A DNA stretch of 36,136 nt from contig NZ_RCUA01000049.1 in assembly GCF_003731635.1 (NCBI RefSeq), positions 1 to 36,136 on the forward strand, written 5' to 3'. The notes under the pieces are model-generated. The model had not been told where the DNA came from, searched no databases, and saw only the letters and a program-made list of their open reading frames with translations. Every line of letters begins with the position of its first letter. Position 1 is the stretch's first letter. Positions 8,501 to 17,081 of the stretch are shown here, piece after piece. This stretch comes from Marisediminitalea oceani. GTDB taxonomy: Bacteria; Pseudomonadota; Gammaproteobacteria; Enterobacterales; Alteromonadaceae. Both the position numbers and the translations under genes were made by a program.

Positions 8501-9100
8501 ATGAATCGAGTAGCAAAACCAACCTCACGCCACAACAAAAAAAGTGGCAGCGTACGTATTATCAGCGGCCAGTGGCGCGGTCGTCGATTACCCGTGTTGG
8601 ATGCTGAAGGGTTACGCCCCAGTACCGACCGTACCCGCGAAACACTGTTTAACTGGCTTATGGCTCATGTCCAGGGTAGCCGGGTACTCGACGTTTTTGC
8701 CGGCTCCGGCGTATTGGGGTTAGAGGCGTTGTCCCGCTATGCCAGAGAAACCGTGTTTATTGAGAAACATGCTCCCACGGCCAAACAGTTAAAAACTAAT
8801 CTCAATACGCTGAAAGCCGGTGCTGAGGTTCACTGTAACGATGCAATGGCGGTATTACCAACCCTAAGCACTCCCTTTGATATTATTTTTGTCGACCCGC
8901 CCTTTGGCCATGACTTAGTCAATCCTTGTCTGGCTGCGCTCTATAAGCATCAGTTGCTGGCCACAAATGCCCTGATTTATGTTGAGCAGGAAATCAATGG
9001 GCCGGCACTCGCCCTGCCTCCGGGCTGTGAGGTAATTAAACAAAAGCAAACCGGCCAGCTGACTTATTGTCTGCTTGAGTATACCGGCGCTGAGGCTTAA
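8501..9100 (+). CDS. rsmD: 16S rRNA (guanine(966)-N(2))-methyltransferase
   Basis: RsmD methylates G966 of 16S rRNA using S-adenosylmethionine. The 199-residue form (ATG 8501) aligns with E. coli RsmD (198). Visible motifs are VRIISGQWRGRRLPV near the N terminus, LRPSTDRTRETLFNWL, the SAM-binding DVFAGSG (64-70) and the catalytic VDPPFG (131-136). A TTG at 8468 would extend the protein by 11 residues not seen in the family. The ribosome binding site is weak. As in E. coli it is divergent from ftsY. Its 3' end overlaps the convergent yjaG by 4 nt. Confidence 0.95.
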   Translation: MNRVAKPTSRHNKKSGSVRIISGQWRGRRLPVLDAEGLRPSTDRTRETLFNWLMAHVQGSRVLDVFAGSGVLGLEALSRYARETVFIEKHAPTAKQLKTNLNTLKAGAEVHCNDAMAVLPTLSTPFDIIFVDPPFGHDLVNPCLAALYKHQLLATNALIYVEQEINGPALALPPGCEVIKQKQTGQLTYCLLEYTGAEA

Positions 9101-9678
9101 GGGTTTATTTCCAGGCCGATATTGCTGATCCCTTCACTGGCGGCAATGGTTTTAAGCTTTGATACTTTCTGGGTCATTGGCGCTTTGGTGGTTACGGCGT
9201 CGAGCAATTCCTGTTGTATAGCTATTTCAAACTGCATCAGTGGATGGACTTTAACATCGTCTTCCGTAGCTTCGCCGCTGGCCAGCAGATAGGCTTCAAC
9301 GCTGCCCTGGGACAATTTACTGACAACCACGGCACCGTGGGGATCCACTTTCATAATCAGGTTGATGGCCGACGACATGGCAATAGCAGCGTCCAGCGCA
9401 GGATAAACTCCAAAAGAGTCGTAATCACTGACATCCGGCGTTGCCTCTTCCACCTTTTCCAGTTGCGTGGCGAAGTTAATCTTGCTCTTCGGGCTGCACA
9501 GGGATTCCCAGATAAGATCCAGGCACTTTGACAGGGTATCAGGCTCAGCAAACTCCGTAAGCTCACAGAAAAGCTGATAATTAGGTACCATACGCTGCAG
9601 CAGCGCAGCACTGAACGCTATTGCATCAGCGCCTTCCAAAGCCCGCACCTGGGCGAATGTTGAGAGTTTAGTTGTCAA
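9097..9678 (-). CDS. yjaG: YjaG family protein (DUF416)
   Basis: This 193-residue protein aligns with E. coli YjaG (DUF416): RMVPNYQLFCELTEF, LDLIWESLCSPKSKINF, QLEKVEEATPDVSDYDSFGV, YPALDAAIAMSSA and the C-terminal SNIGLEINP. The biochemical function is not established. The start is a TTG at 9678; this gives 29 residues before the conserved MVPNY, as in E. coli, and no ATG lies upstream of that motif. An AGG 9 nt upstream is a modest ribosome binding site. It lies downstream of yhgN on the same strand, 48 nt apart, and converges with rsmD. Confidence 0.87.
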   Translation of the reverse strand: MTTKLSTFAQVRALEGADAIAFSAALLQRMVPNYQLFCELTEFAEPDTLSKCLDLIWESLCSPKSKINFATQLEKVEEATPDVSDYDSFGVYPALDAAIAMSSAINLIMKVDPHGAVVVSKLSQGSVEAYLLASGEATEDDVKVHPLMQFEIAIQQELLDAVTTKAPMTQKVSKLKTIAASEGISNIGLEINP

Positions 9679-9726
9679 GATAACGCCTGTTGTTCAATCT
9701 GAAGCCATATAATATTGGGGCACATA

Positions 9727-10323
9727 TTAACCTACCTGAGAAAAATAAGTACCCACACCGTCTAAAAACATTTGGATAGCAATCATTACCAGGATCATCC
9801 CCATCAGGCGCTCCATGGCCGTTAAACCACGCTCACCCAATACCCGGTGAAATGCACCGGAGAACAGCAGGATGGTGGCACTCACCAGCCACGAGGCACC
9901 AAGGGCCAGCGACCAGTCACCCATGCGATCGGGGCTTTGGTTGGAAAGCAGGATCAGAGCTGCCAGCGTTGACGGTCCGGCAATCAACGGGATAGCCAGC
10001 GGTACAATATAAGGCTCCTCGCCTGCTGCCAGACCGAGTGGACTGCCTCCGGCTTTAGGAAAGATCATCTTAAGGGCGATCAGAAACAAGATAATCCCGC
10101 CGGCAATACTCACGGTTTCCTGCTTCACGTTCAGAAAGTCCAGTACCGCCTGACCGCTAAACAGAAACACATACAAAATCACCAGGGCAAATAATAATTC
10201 ACGTATCAGTACGATGCGTCGGCGCTTTGGCTCGATCATCTTCAGCACAGACATGAATATAGGCAGGTTGCCGAGCGGATCCATAATTAAGAACAGCATG
10301 ACGGCTGCCGACCAGGTATCCAT
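9727..10323 (-). CDS. yhgN: MarC-family inner membrane protein YhgN
   Basis: This 198-residue protein has six predicted membrane segments and the MarC/UPF0056 hallmarks: MDPLGNLPIFMSVLK (about 15-29), SIAGGIILFLIALKMIFP, PLAIPLIAGPSTLAALILL and ERLMGMILVMIAIQMFLDG. Length and sequence match E. coli YhgN (197). The transport substrate is unknown; the old link of MarC to drug resistance has not held up. ATG 10323 has GGAGAC upstream. It is divergent from the small HTH gene and precedes yjaG. Confidence 0.9.
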   Translation of the reverse strand: MDTWSAAVMLFLIMDPLGNLPIFMSVLKMIEPKRRRIVLIRELLFALVILYVFLFSGQAVLDFLNVKQETVSIAGGIILFLIALKMIFPKAGGSPLGLAAGEEPYIVPLAIPLIAGPSTLAALILLSNQSPDRMGDWSLALGASWLVSATILLFSGAFHRVLGERGLTAMERLMGMILVMIAIQMFLDGVGTYFSQVG

Positions 10324-10440
10324 AATGGTTTGTCTCCCATCGAAACACAGGCAATATTTACCTATATTTAAAGTTTATTTCACAAATTACGCTTTTTGCG
10401 CTTTACTCTTTGTACCGCTTTCACTATGCAGGTTGCATTT

Positions 10441-10623
10441 ATGAGTTTAATGACAGTCCAGGAGGTTGCGGATTTTCTTGATGTACAGGAAATTCGCGTT
10501 GAGCGTCTACAACGTGAGAGTTTGCTCGTTGCAAAAGAGACAGACGGTAACGGCAATCCCTTGTTCGACTCTGTAGAAGTAGAAAAATACAAAACCTTAG
10601 CAGAACGACTCGGCGGCCTGTGA
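10441..10623 (+). CDS. small helix-turn-helix protein (excisionase/MerR-like fold)
   Basis: A 60-residue protein with MTVQEVADFLDVQEIRVERL followed by a short wing-like stretch (KETDGNGNPLFDSVEVEKY). This is the layout of excisionase/MerR-type winged HTH domains: a tip helix that reads DNA and a second helix introduced by FDSVEVEKY. I chose ATG 10441, preceded by CAGG at 8 nt; ATG 10426 and TTG 10396 would extend it with no ribosome binding site. No integrase, phage gene or partner lies nearby, so a free-standing regulator is more likely than a true excisionase. Target unknown. Confidence 0.7.
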   Translation: MSLMTVQEVADFLDVQEIRVERLQRESLLVAKETDGNGNPLFDSVEVEKYKTLAERLGGL

Positions 10624-10644
10624 CCACCGAGTAGCCATTTTCAC

Positions 10645-11922
10645 CTACTGGCCGATAAACGCCGCCAGGGTTCTGATGCCGGCCGCTGTGGCGCCTGCCG
10701 GCATTTCGCTATTGGCACTGCCGTGATAGGCAGCAGCCAGGTCCAGATGCAACCAGCTGTCTGTTGGGCTAACAAAGCGTGATAAAAAGCCAGCCGCATT
10801 CGACGCACCACCCGCACCACCACCTTTCTGCGGACGACTATTCGCCGTATCAGCAAAAGCAGACGGGCACTTCTCCTGATGCCACATTTGTAATGGTAAT
10901 GGCCAGAACAGTTCCTGCTGGGTTTGCGCTTCACTTAAAAACGACTGGCTGAGCGCCGGATTGAGGCTGAATACCGCGTGATAATCATATCCCAGTGCCA
11001 CCGTAGCGGCGCCGGTCAGTGTTGCCGCATCAATGATACAGGCAGCTGCTGATTCTGAAGCCGCAATCAGACCATCGGCAAGTACCAGTCGACCTTCGGC
11101 ATCGGTATTTACAATCTCCACACTCACGCCATTTTTGTAGGTCAGTACGTCACCCAGCTTGTAAGCATGGCCGCTGACCAGGTTTTCAGCGCAGCATAAA
11201 AACAGCTTCACCCGTTTATTGAGCCCCTGCATAATGGCCAGTCCCAGTGCACCGGTAACGGTTGCCGCACCGCCCATGTCGCATTTCATATCCAGCATCC
11301 CTTCGCTGGATTTCAGACTGTAGCCACCGCTATCGAAGGTAATTCCTTTGCCAACCAGTGCAAACGCCACCGGCGCCTCAGGATCGCCACCTGGATTATA
11401 ATCCAGCTCCAACATGGCCGGGGGACGTTCACTGCCGCGTCCGACATTGTATATTCCGGCCCAGCCTTCAGCAGCGAGCTGTTCACCGCTCACTACCCGG
11501 TAGGTTACCGCATCACCGTTAAGTGATTGCAGCCAGTCAGCACTTTCCTGCGCCAGGCCAACCGGCGAAAGCTGTTCTGGCGTGTCGTTGGTCAGCTTAC
11601 GGGTAAACATCATTGCAGTCACCTGGCGCTCAGCTTCAGCTCGCTCAGCGTTATCGCATAAGGTGACTTCGCCAGGATTTCGCGCCTTGGAAAAACTCAT
11701 TACAAAGGTGACCTGGTCAATAACAGACCATTCGCCGCTAAGCGTGACTGACGGGATCCCGAGATTGTCTATTTGTCTTGCCGCTTTACGAATACTGCGC
11801 AGACGGTCTGCGTCATCCCTGATGTGAATGGTGATGTCGTTGCCGGTGAGACTTACCAACGCCTTGTCTCCCCAATGAGCCGGGGCCGGGTTGCTCGTGA
11901 TCTTCACTTTCATGTCAGTCAT
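10645..11922 (-). CDS. pepB: peptidase B (M17 leucyl aminopeptidase family)
   Basis: This cytoplasmic metallo-aminopeptidase removes N-terminal residues from peptides. The 425-residue protein carries the M17 catalytic core: VGKGITFDSGGYSLK (190-204, with metal/active-site K192 and D197), MKCDMGGAA (212-220) and the family signature NTDAEGRL (272-279). It lacks the long N-terminal domain of PepA and matches PepB of E. coli (427). ATG 11922 has AAGGAG 4 nt upstream; a second ATG at 11913 is possible. It converges with the HTH gene (21-nt gap) and is divergent from sfsA. Confidence 0.93.
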   Translation of the reverse strand: MTDMKVKITSNPAPAHWGDKALVSLTGNDITIHIRDDADRLRSIRKAARQIDNLGIPSVTLSGEWSVIDQVTFVMSFSKARNPGEVTLCDNAERAEAERQVTAMMFTRKLTNDTPEQLSPVGLAQESADWLQSLNGDAVTYRVVSGEQLAAEGWAGIYNVGRGSERPPAMLELDYNPGGDPEAPVAFALVGKGITFDSGGYSLKSSEGMLDMKCDMGGAATVTGALGLAIMQGLNKRVKLFLCCAENLVSGHAYKLGDVLTYKNGVSVEIVNTDAEGRLVLADGLIAASESAAACIIDAATLTGAATVALGYDYHAVFSLNPALSQSFLSEAQTQQELFWPLPLQMWHQEKCPSAFADTANSRPQKGGGAGGASNAAGFLSRFVSPTDSWLHLDLAAAYHGSANSEMPAGATAAGIRTLAAFIGQ

Positions 11923-11954
11923 AATGCTCCTTACTATTATTGTCAGGTTTATCT

Positions 11955-12659
11955 ATGCAGTTTACTTCACCTTTGTTGCGCGGCACACTCCTTAAGCGCT
12001 ATAAACGATTTTTTGCCGATATATTGCTCGACTCCGGTGAGCAAATTACAGCTCATTGCCCGAATACCGGGGCCATGACCGGCTGTGCCGAACCCGGGTT
12101 TACCGCCTGGGTCAGTCCCTCAGATAACCCAAAGCGTAAACTAAAGTTCACATGGGAACTGGCCGTCACACCTAAGGGTGACTGGATAAGCGTTAATACG
12201 CACCGCGCTAACAAATTGGTTCAGCGTGCGCTAGAAGCCCACACACTGCCGGGAATAAAAGACTATACAGAGGTTAAGCGGGAAGTCAGTCCGCCGGATT
12301 TTCACTCCCGTTTCGATTTTTGTGTCACCCGCAGCGATCATACGCCGCTCTACATCGAAGTAAAATCGGTCACTCTGGCCGAGGGTAATGACGGCTTCTT
12401 TCCCGATGCGGTGACCAGCCGAGGCACAAAACACGCCGAAGAACTGGCCATGCTGGCTCGTCAGGGCGTGGCCACCGCTTTATTGTTCTGTGTTCAGCAC
12501 AGCGGCATCCAAAATGTCCGCCTCGCCGAGCATATCGACCCGAAATACGCCCTCGCAGTGCGTCAGGCTGCGGCCGACGGGGTCAGGGTTTTCGCCGTAG
12601 GCTGCCAAATCAGCCAAGAAAAAATCAATATAAATCAGTCACTACCTGTTATTTTGTAA
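11955..12659 (+). CDS. sfsA: SfsA, sugar fermentation stimulation family protein
   Basis: The 234-residue protein matches E. coli SfsA (234) along its length: LLRGTLLKRYKRFFADI, HCPNTGAMTGCAEPG, SDNPKRKLKFTWEL, then the nuclease-like core FDFCVT...YIEVKSVTLAEG...FFPDAVTSRGTKH. It has an OB-fold N-terminus and a PD-(D/E)xK-like domain. Nucleic-acid binding is reported for the E. coli protein; cellular function is uncertain. ATG 11955 is chosen by alignment; a TTG at 11940 would add five residues. It is followed by dksA as in E. coli. Confidence 0.93.
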   Translation: MQFTSPLLRGTLLKRYKRFFADILLDSGEQITAHCPNTGAMTGCAEPGFTAWVSPSDNPKRKLKFTWELAVTPKGDWISVNTHRANKLVQRALEAHTLPGIKDYTEVKREVSPPDFHSRFDFCVTRSDHTPLYIEVKSVTLAEGNDGFFPDAVTSRGTKHAEELAMLARQGVATALLFCVQHSGIQNVRLAEHIDPKYALAVRQAAADGVRVFAVGCQISQEKININQSLPVIL

Positions 12660-12717
12660 AAAAAGAGTTGATTTTTAGGAAATGGACGTCATATTTGCGC
12701 CTTGCTGAAATAAGCAG

Positions 12718-12766
12718 GTACCCTCGGGTACAACCATGGGGTAAACAATCCAGCACCATGTTTACC
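12718..12766. repeat. two inverted repeats between sfsA and dksA
   Basis: GTACC-CTCG-GGTAC (12718-12731) is a 5-bp stem with a CTCG tetraloop. GGTAAACA (12740-12747) and TGTTTACC (12759-12766) form a perfect 8-bp arm pair with an 11-nt spacer. Neither is followed by a T-run. They lie upstream of the dksA promoter and could end the sfsA transcript or act as operators. Confidence 0.5.
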
Positions 12767-12789
12767 TCGTCAGACATAGACACTTTACG

Positions 12790-12818
12790 TTGCCTGTACA
12801 ATACTATTCTGTTATAGA
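12790..12818 (+). promoter_or_regulatory. candidate sigma-70 promoter of dksA
   Basis: TTGCCT (12790-12795) and TATAGA (12813-12818) are separated by 17 nt. Initiation near 12825 would give a leader of about 47 nt ending with AGGAGA before the dksA ATG. Confidence 0.5.
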
Positions 12819-12871
12819 TATTTGTTTTATTTCGGGACATTTAGGGTGTCGTAGTGTAGGAGAAGTGACAC

Positions 12872-13321
12872 ATGCCAGCTGAGAAAGAAACCAAATCCCT
12901 TGGTCTTTTGGCACTAGCCGGGCTCACCCCGTATCAGCCAAAAGATGACGAAGAGTATATGAACGATGCTCAGATGGAGCATTTTCGTCAAATACTGAAA
13001 GCCTGGCGTAACCAGTTGCGTGAAGAAGTAGACCGCACGGTTACTCATATGAAGGATGAAGCAGCGAATTTCCCTGATCCGGTAGACCGCGCCGCGCAAG
13101 AAGAAGAGTTCAGCTTAGAACTGCGCACCCGCGATCGTGAGCGTAAACTGATCAAGAAAATCGAAAAGACCCTGAAACGCATCGAAGAAGATGATTTCGG
13201 ATTTTGTGACCAGTGTGGCATCGAAATCGGTATTCGTCGTCTTGAGGCGCGTCCAACAGCCGATCTGTGTATCGACTGTAAAACCATGGCTGAAATTAAA
13301 GAAAAGCAGCTCCAGGGTTAA
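12872..13321 (+). CDS. dksA: RNA polymerase-binding transcription factor DksA
   Basis: DksA enters the secondary channel of RNA polymerase and works with ppGpp in the stringent response. The 149-residue protein has a coiled coil (about 34-108) whose tip carries the acidic pair D69 and D72 (PDPVD), equivalent to D71/D74 in E. coli. A four-cysteine zinc finger (C112, C115, C133, C136) follows, then a C-terminal helix. From [20 protein letters not shown] to the end it is close to identical to E. coli DksA. AGGAGA lies 8 nt or so before the ATG. gluQ follows, as in many gammaproteobacteria. Confidence 0.98.
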   Translation: MPAEKETKSLGLLALAGLTPYQPKDDEEYMNDAQMEHFRQILKAWRNQLREEVDRTVTHMKDEAANFPDPVDRAAQEEEFSLELRTRDRERKLIKKIEKTLKRIEEDDFGFCDQCGIEIGIRRLEARPTADLCIDCKTMAEIKEKQLQG

Positions 13322-13330
13322 TGACAATTG

Positions 13331-13366
13331 CCGGTCAGTGTTGTAGTAACTGGCCGGTATTTTACT
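13331..13366 (+). terminator. probable intrinsic terminator after dksA
   Basis: CCGGTCAGT (13331-13339) pairs with ACTGGCCGG (13349-13357) as a 9-bp stem with one G-U pair and a 9-nt loop, followed by TATTTTACTT. The tail is only moderately T-rich, so termination may be partial, with some read-through into gluQ. Confidence 0.6.
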
Positions 13367-13426
13367 TCGTCTTTTTTATCAAGTCCGTTTTAGCAGGGCG
13401 ATCGGCCTGCGTCTTTTATTACCACA

Positions 13427-14359
13427 GTGTTTAACCACGTGAATCACTGCAGCAAATCCTCATATACCGGCCGCTTTGCGCCCTCTCCTACCGGACCATT
13501 ACATTTTGGTTCGTTAATCGCTGGGCTAGCCAGTTTTCTTGATGCCAGAGCCAATCAGGGTCGATGGCTGGTCAGAATGGAAGATATTGACCGCCCCCGG
13601 TGTATTGAAGGGATGGATGTCAGTATTCTGGACTGCTTAGCTGCCCATGGGCTGACCTGGGATGGCGATGTACGCTATCAGTCTGCACAGTTAAGCGACT
13701 ACGATGAAGTACTACAAACCTTATCAGCGCAAAAGGCGCTGTATGCCTGCCAGTGCACCCGCAAACAAATAAAAGCGTCCGGCGGTGTTTATCCGGGCAC
13801 ATGCCGTGAACTAAATTTACCGCCAGAGGGCAATGCGCTCAGACTTAAGTGCGACCAACCGGTGACGACCTTTACCGATCAGTTACTCGGGCCGGTAGAG
13901 ATAAACGATCCCCATGCACTGGAAGATACCGTGCTGCGTAGGCGCGATGGGCTGCACAGCTATAATCTGGTGGTCGTGGTGGACGATATTGCCCAGGGCG
14001 TTAATCACATTGTTCGCGGCAGCGATTTGTTAACCACCACCGCAGCGCACCTGACCCTGTACCGTCAACTTGGCGCTCAACCGCCGCTTTATGCACACAT
14101 TCCGGTTGCAGCGACCTCGTCAGGGCGTAAACTAAGCAAACAAAATCATGCCCGGCCACTAGATAACAATCGCGCCCTGCAAAACCTGCAACATGCACTG
14201 AGCTTTCTTGGATTCAGCGATATCGCAGAAAATCACAGCACGATATCGGCATTACTTAGTGCAGCGATAGCGGCCTGGCAGTATAATAAAATACCGAAAA
14301 GACATGAAATTATTGTCGACGGGGCAGAATCTACTTATCATAACGCCCCTGAGAGTTAA
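13427..14359 (+). CDS. gluQ: glutamyl-Q tRNA(Asp) synthetase
   Basis: GluQ-RS attaches glutamate to the queuosine base of tRNA(Asp). The 310-residue protein is a truncated GluRS-like catalytic domain: a HIGH-type motif in PSPTGPLHFGS (19-29), zinc ligands of the CxC...Y...C type (C108, C110, Y122, C126) and a KMSKS-type KLSKQ (235-239). It lacks the anticodon-binding domain, as expected. The start is uncertain: GTG 13427 is used, GTG 13439 is possible, and no ribosome binding site is strong. It ends in TAA at 14357-14359, overlapping the Shine-Dalgarno of pcnB. Confidence 0.95.
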   Translation: MFNHVNHCSKSSYTGRFAPSPTGPLHFGSLIAGLASFLDARANQGRWLVRMEDIDRPRCIEGMDVSILDCLAAHGLTWDGDVRYQSAQLSDYDEVLQTLSAQKALYACQCTRKQIKASGGVYPGTCRELNLPPEGNALRLKCDQPVTTFTDQLLGPVEINDPHALEDTVLRRRDGLHSYNLVVVVDDIAQGVNHIVRGSDLLTTTAAHLTLYRQLGAQPPLYAHIPVAATSSGRKLSKQNHARPLDNNRALQNLQHALSFLGFSDIAENHSTISALLSAAIAAWQYNKIPKRHEIIVDGAESTYHNAPES

Positions 14360-14377
14360 GGAGTAGTTACCATCATT
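14358..14377 (+). promoter_or_regulatory. pcnB ribosome binding site with rare AUC/AUU start codon
   Basis: AAGGAG (14358-14363) is followed 8 nt later by ATC (14372-14374) and then ATT (14375-14377). Between the in-frame gluQ stop and GTG 14396 there is no ATG, GTG or TTG. GTG 14396 is 32 nt from the Shine-Dalgarno, too far. E. coli pcnB is known to start at AUU, and residues ITRV...LSR here align with its MFTRV...LSR, so the position of the E. coli start falls on ATC 14372. Confidence 0.7.
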
Positions 14378-15742
14378 ACCCGCGTTCTGGACAAGGTGAA
14401 ACGCGCATTGAGTCGCGACAGTGAACAAGCCCCGCTGATTGAAGGTGTGGTGATTCCTCGCGCTGAACATGCAATATCCCGGGAAGACATTAGTGATAAT
14501 GCCCTTAAGGTGATGTACCGCCTGAATAACGCCGGGTTTTCTGCTTACCTGGTAGGTGGTTGCGTGCGCGACCTGATGCTGGGCCATAAACCCAAAGATT
14601 TCGATGTCGTCACCAATGCCACCCCTGAGCAGATCAAAGGGTTGTTTCGCAATTGTCGCCTTATTGGTCGCCGTTTTCGCCTGGCGCACATTGTCTTTGG
14701 TAGTGAAATCATTGAAGTTGCAACCTTTCGTGGCCATCACAATGAAGACCAGTCGCTGGCCAAACAGGATGAGCAGGGACAGCTGGTAAGAGACAATGTG
14801 TTTGGTACCATTGAAGAAGATGCCGAACGCCGTGACTTTACCTTTAATGCCATGTATTACGATGTGGCGACCTTCTCTGTCACTGATTTTGCCAATGGTA
14901 TCGCCGCCATTAAACGACGCGAAGTTGACTTAATTGGCGATCCTGAAGTCCGCTATCGGGAAGACCCGGTCAGAATGCTGCGTGCTGTGCGTTTTGCTGC
15001 CAAACTGGATATGACCATCAATCCGCGTACGGCAGAGCCCATTCGAGAACTGGCGCATCTGTTATCTAATATCCCACCGGCCCGCCTGTTTGAAGAAATG
15101 CTCAAACTGTTTTTGTCTGGTCAGGGTCTGAAAACATTCCGTATGCTGCGTGAATACAACCTTCTGGAGCCGCTGTTCCCAATGCTTGGCAGAGTGTTTG
15201 CTGCAGCTGACAGCAAAGAAATAGCACTGATTGAACGGGTATTGGCGAATACCGACGAACGGATTAACACCGGGCAGCGGGTCACGCCGGCTTTCCTGAT
15301 TGCCACCTTATTGTGGTATCCAGTTGAAGAGCATGCTACCAAGCTCCAGTCTGAGGCGGGTCTTAACGCCCACGATGCATTCAATATTGCCATGGGTGAC
15401 GTGTTACACCGCCAATCCCAGCGCATTATGATCCCCAAACGATTCAGCACGGTGGTGCGTGATATCTGGAACCTGCAGCAGCGGTTACCAAGGCGCTTTG
15501 GACGCCGGGCTTTCCAACTGTTGTCTCATCCGAAATTCCGTGCAGCGTACGACTTTTTGCTCGCCCGGGGGCAGACTGAAGGCGGAGCGCTGCTTGAACT
15601 GGCCGATTGGTGGACCCAGTTTCAGGATGCCGCGCCCAACCAGCAAAAGAAAATGCTCAACACTCTGCGCCAGGAAGAAGGCGGAGCCCAGCGTAAACGC
15701 CGTCGTCCCAGAAAGCCGAAATCCGATAACCATGTCCAGTAA
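14372..15742 (+). CDS. pcnB: poly(A) polymerase I
   Basis: PcnB adds 3' poly(A) tails to RNA and promotes its decay. The 456-residue protein (from the ATC start) has the nucleotidyltransferase head with LVGGCVRDLMLGHKPKDFDV; its DFD (residues 76-78) supplies the metal-binding aspartates. FRNCRLIGRRFRLAHIVFG and EDAERRDFTFNAM follow, then the helical RNA-binding body and a very basic tail (KRRRRPRKPK) typical of bacterial poly(A) polymerases rather than CCA-adding enzymes. Starting at GTG 14396 would lose eight residues that align with E. coli. folK overlaps the last 11 nt. Confidence 0.94.
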   Translation: MITRVLDKVKRALSRDSEQAPLIEGVVIPRAEHAISREDISDNALKVMYRLNNAGFSAYLVGGCVRDLMLGHKPKDFDVVTNATPEQIKGLFRNCRLIGRRFRLAHIVFGSEIIEVATFRGHHNEDQSLAKQDEQGQLVRDNVFGTIEEDAERRDFTFNAMYYDVATFSVTDFANGIAAIKRREVDLIGDPEVRYREDPVRMLRAVRFAAKLDMTINPRTAEPIRELAHLLSNIPPARLFEEMLKLFLSGQGLKTFRMLREYNLLEPLFPMLGRVFAAADSKEIALIERVLANTDERINTGQRVTPAFLIATLLWYPVEEHATKLQSEAGLNAHDAFNIAMGDVLHRQSQRIMIPKRFSTVVRDIWNLQQRLPRRFGRRAFQLLSHPKFRAAYDFLLARGQTEGGALLELADWWTQFQDAAPNQQKKMLNTLRQEEGGAQRKRRRPRKPKSDNHVQ

Positions 15743-16247
15743 GCATAGTGTTTATATTGGCCTGGGCAGTAATCTGGGCGAGTCACTGAGCCAGTTGATC
15801 TCGGCTATTTGTGCGATCAGTGAATTGCCGGACACTCAGGTACAGAAAGCCTCCTCTTTTTATCAGAGTAAGCCCATGGGCCCGCAGGATCAGCCGGTTT
15901 ATATAAACGCCGTTGCACGTATTACAACCGCTTTAGATCCCCATGAATTATTAGCCGCCCTGCAAAAAATCGAACATCATCACGGCCGGGTTCGTGAGGG
16001 TGAGCGCTGGGGGCCGCGCACCCTCGATTTGGATATTCTGCTGTATGATACCGAGACCATCAAAACCGATGATCTGATCATTCCACATATCGGTATGGCC
16101 GAGCGCGAGTTTGTGCTGGTTCCGCTGTTTGAAATTGCGCCGGATATGATTATGCCGGACGGACTGCCCCTTTCAGTGTGGGTATCACGCTGCTCGCTGG
16201 ACGGTCTTAAGCGCCTCGCCTCAATCAACGAGACATCCACTCTGTAA
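15732..16247 (+). CDS. folK: 2-amino-4-hydroxy-6-hydroxymethyldihydropteridine diphosphokinase (HPPK)
   Basis: FolK transfers pyrophosphate from ATP to the pterin precursor of folate. The 171-residue protein has VYIGLGSNLGES at its N terminus, FYQSKPMGPQDQPVYINAV, and the HPPK signature RWGPRTLDLDILLYD with the catalytic aspartates. ATG 15732 overlaps the end of pcnB by 11 nt, implying translational coupling. The same frame is open far upstream inside pcnB, but that stretch has no similarity to FolK. panB follows 36 nt later. Confidence 0.95.
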   Translation: MSSKHSVYIGLGSNLGESLSQLISAICAISELPDTQVQKASSFYQSKPMGPQDQPVYINAVARITTALDPHELLAALQKIEHHHGRVREGERWGPRTLDLDILLYDTETIKTDDLIIPHIGMAEREFVLVPLFEIAPDMIMPDGLPLSVWVSRCSLDGLKRLASINETSTL

Positions 16248-16283
16248 CGGCCCTGTCGCCTTTATTGCATTGGGAGAATGCCC

Positions 16284-17081
16284 ATGAAGAAAGTCACTAT
16301 TTCGACGCTGATTAAACAAAAACAACAGGGTGAGAAAATCACCGCCCTGACAGCCTATGATGCCAGCTTCGCCAAGCTATTTGATGAACAGGGTATTGAT
16401 GTGCTGTTAATTGGTGACTCGCTGGGCATGGTATTACAAGGCCAGGACAGCACACTGCCGGTGACTACGGCAGACGTTGCCTATCATACCCGCTCGGTCG
16501 CTGCTGGCGTCAACGCCGCTTTCGTTATTGCCGATATGCCGTTTATGTCCTATGCCACACCCGCCCAGGCTTATGAAAACGCTGCGGCCCTGATGGCTGC
16601 CGGTGCCAGCATGGTAAAACTGGAAGGCGGCGCCTGGTTGTGCGAGACCATTACCGGTCTTAAGCAGCGCGGTGTGCCGGTCTGTGGTCACCTTGGGCTC
16701 ACACCGCAATCGGTAAATGTCTTTGGCGGCTTTAAAGTGCAGGGCCGTGAAGAAGACAAAGCACAACAGCTGATAGATGACGCGCTGGCATTAGAAGCCG
16801 CTGGTGCGCAGATGTTGGTGCTCGAATGTGTGCCCACACCGCTGGGTAAAGTGGTCAGCGAACGCCTTAGCATTCCGGTTATTGGCATTGGTGCGGGCGT
16901 ACACACCGACGGCCAGATCCTGGTGATGCACGACATGTTTGGTGTCAGCGCTAACTATATGCCGAAGTTTTCAAAAAACTACCTTGCCGAGACAGGTGAT
17001 CTGCGCAAGGCCGTTGCCCTGTATATTGAACAAGTAACCAACGGCCTGTTCCCCGGCCCCGAACATAGCTTTGACAAATAA
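16284..17081 (+). CDS. panB: 3-methyl-2-oxobutanoate hydroxymethyltransferase
   Basis: PanB makes ketopantoate from 2-oxoisovalerate and methylenetetrahydrofolate, the first committed step to pantothenate. The 265-residue TIM-barrel protein shows [58 protein letters not shown] and IGIGAG, all standard for the family (E. coli 264). ATG 16284 is preferred because GGGAG lies 7 nt upstream; ATG 16278 is only 1 nt from it. The stop overlaps the panC ATG (TAATG), so the two are coupled. Confidence 0.97.
   Translation: MKKVTISTLIKQKQQGEKITALTAYDASFAKLFDEQGIDVLLIGDSLGMVLQGQDSTLPVTTADVAYHTRSVAAGVNAAFVIADMPFMSYATPAQAYENAAALMAAGASMVKLEGGAWLCETITGLKQRGVPVCGHLGLTPQSVNVFGGFKVQGREEDKAQQLIDDALALEAAGAQMLVLECVPTPLGKVVSERLSIPVIGIGAGVHTDGQILVMHDMFGVSANYMPKFSKNYLAETGDLRKAVALYIEQVTNGLFPGPEHSFDK

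Noticed and set aside
15459..15731. Upstream extension of the folK frame
   Set aside because: It lies inside pcnB in another frame and lacks FolK similarity; the overlap start at 15732 fits the family.
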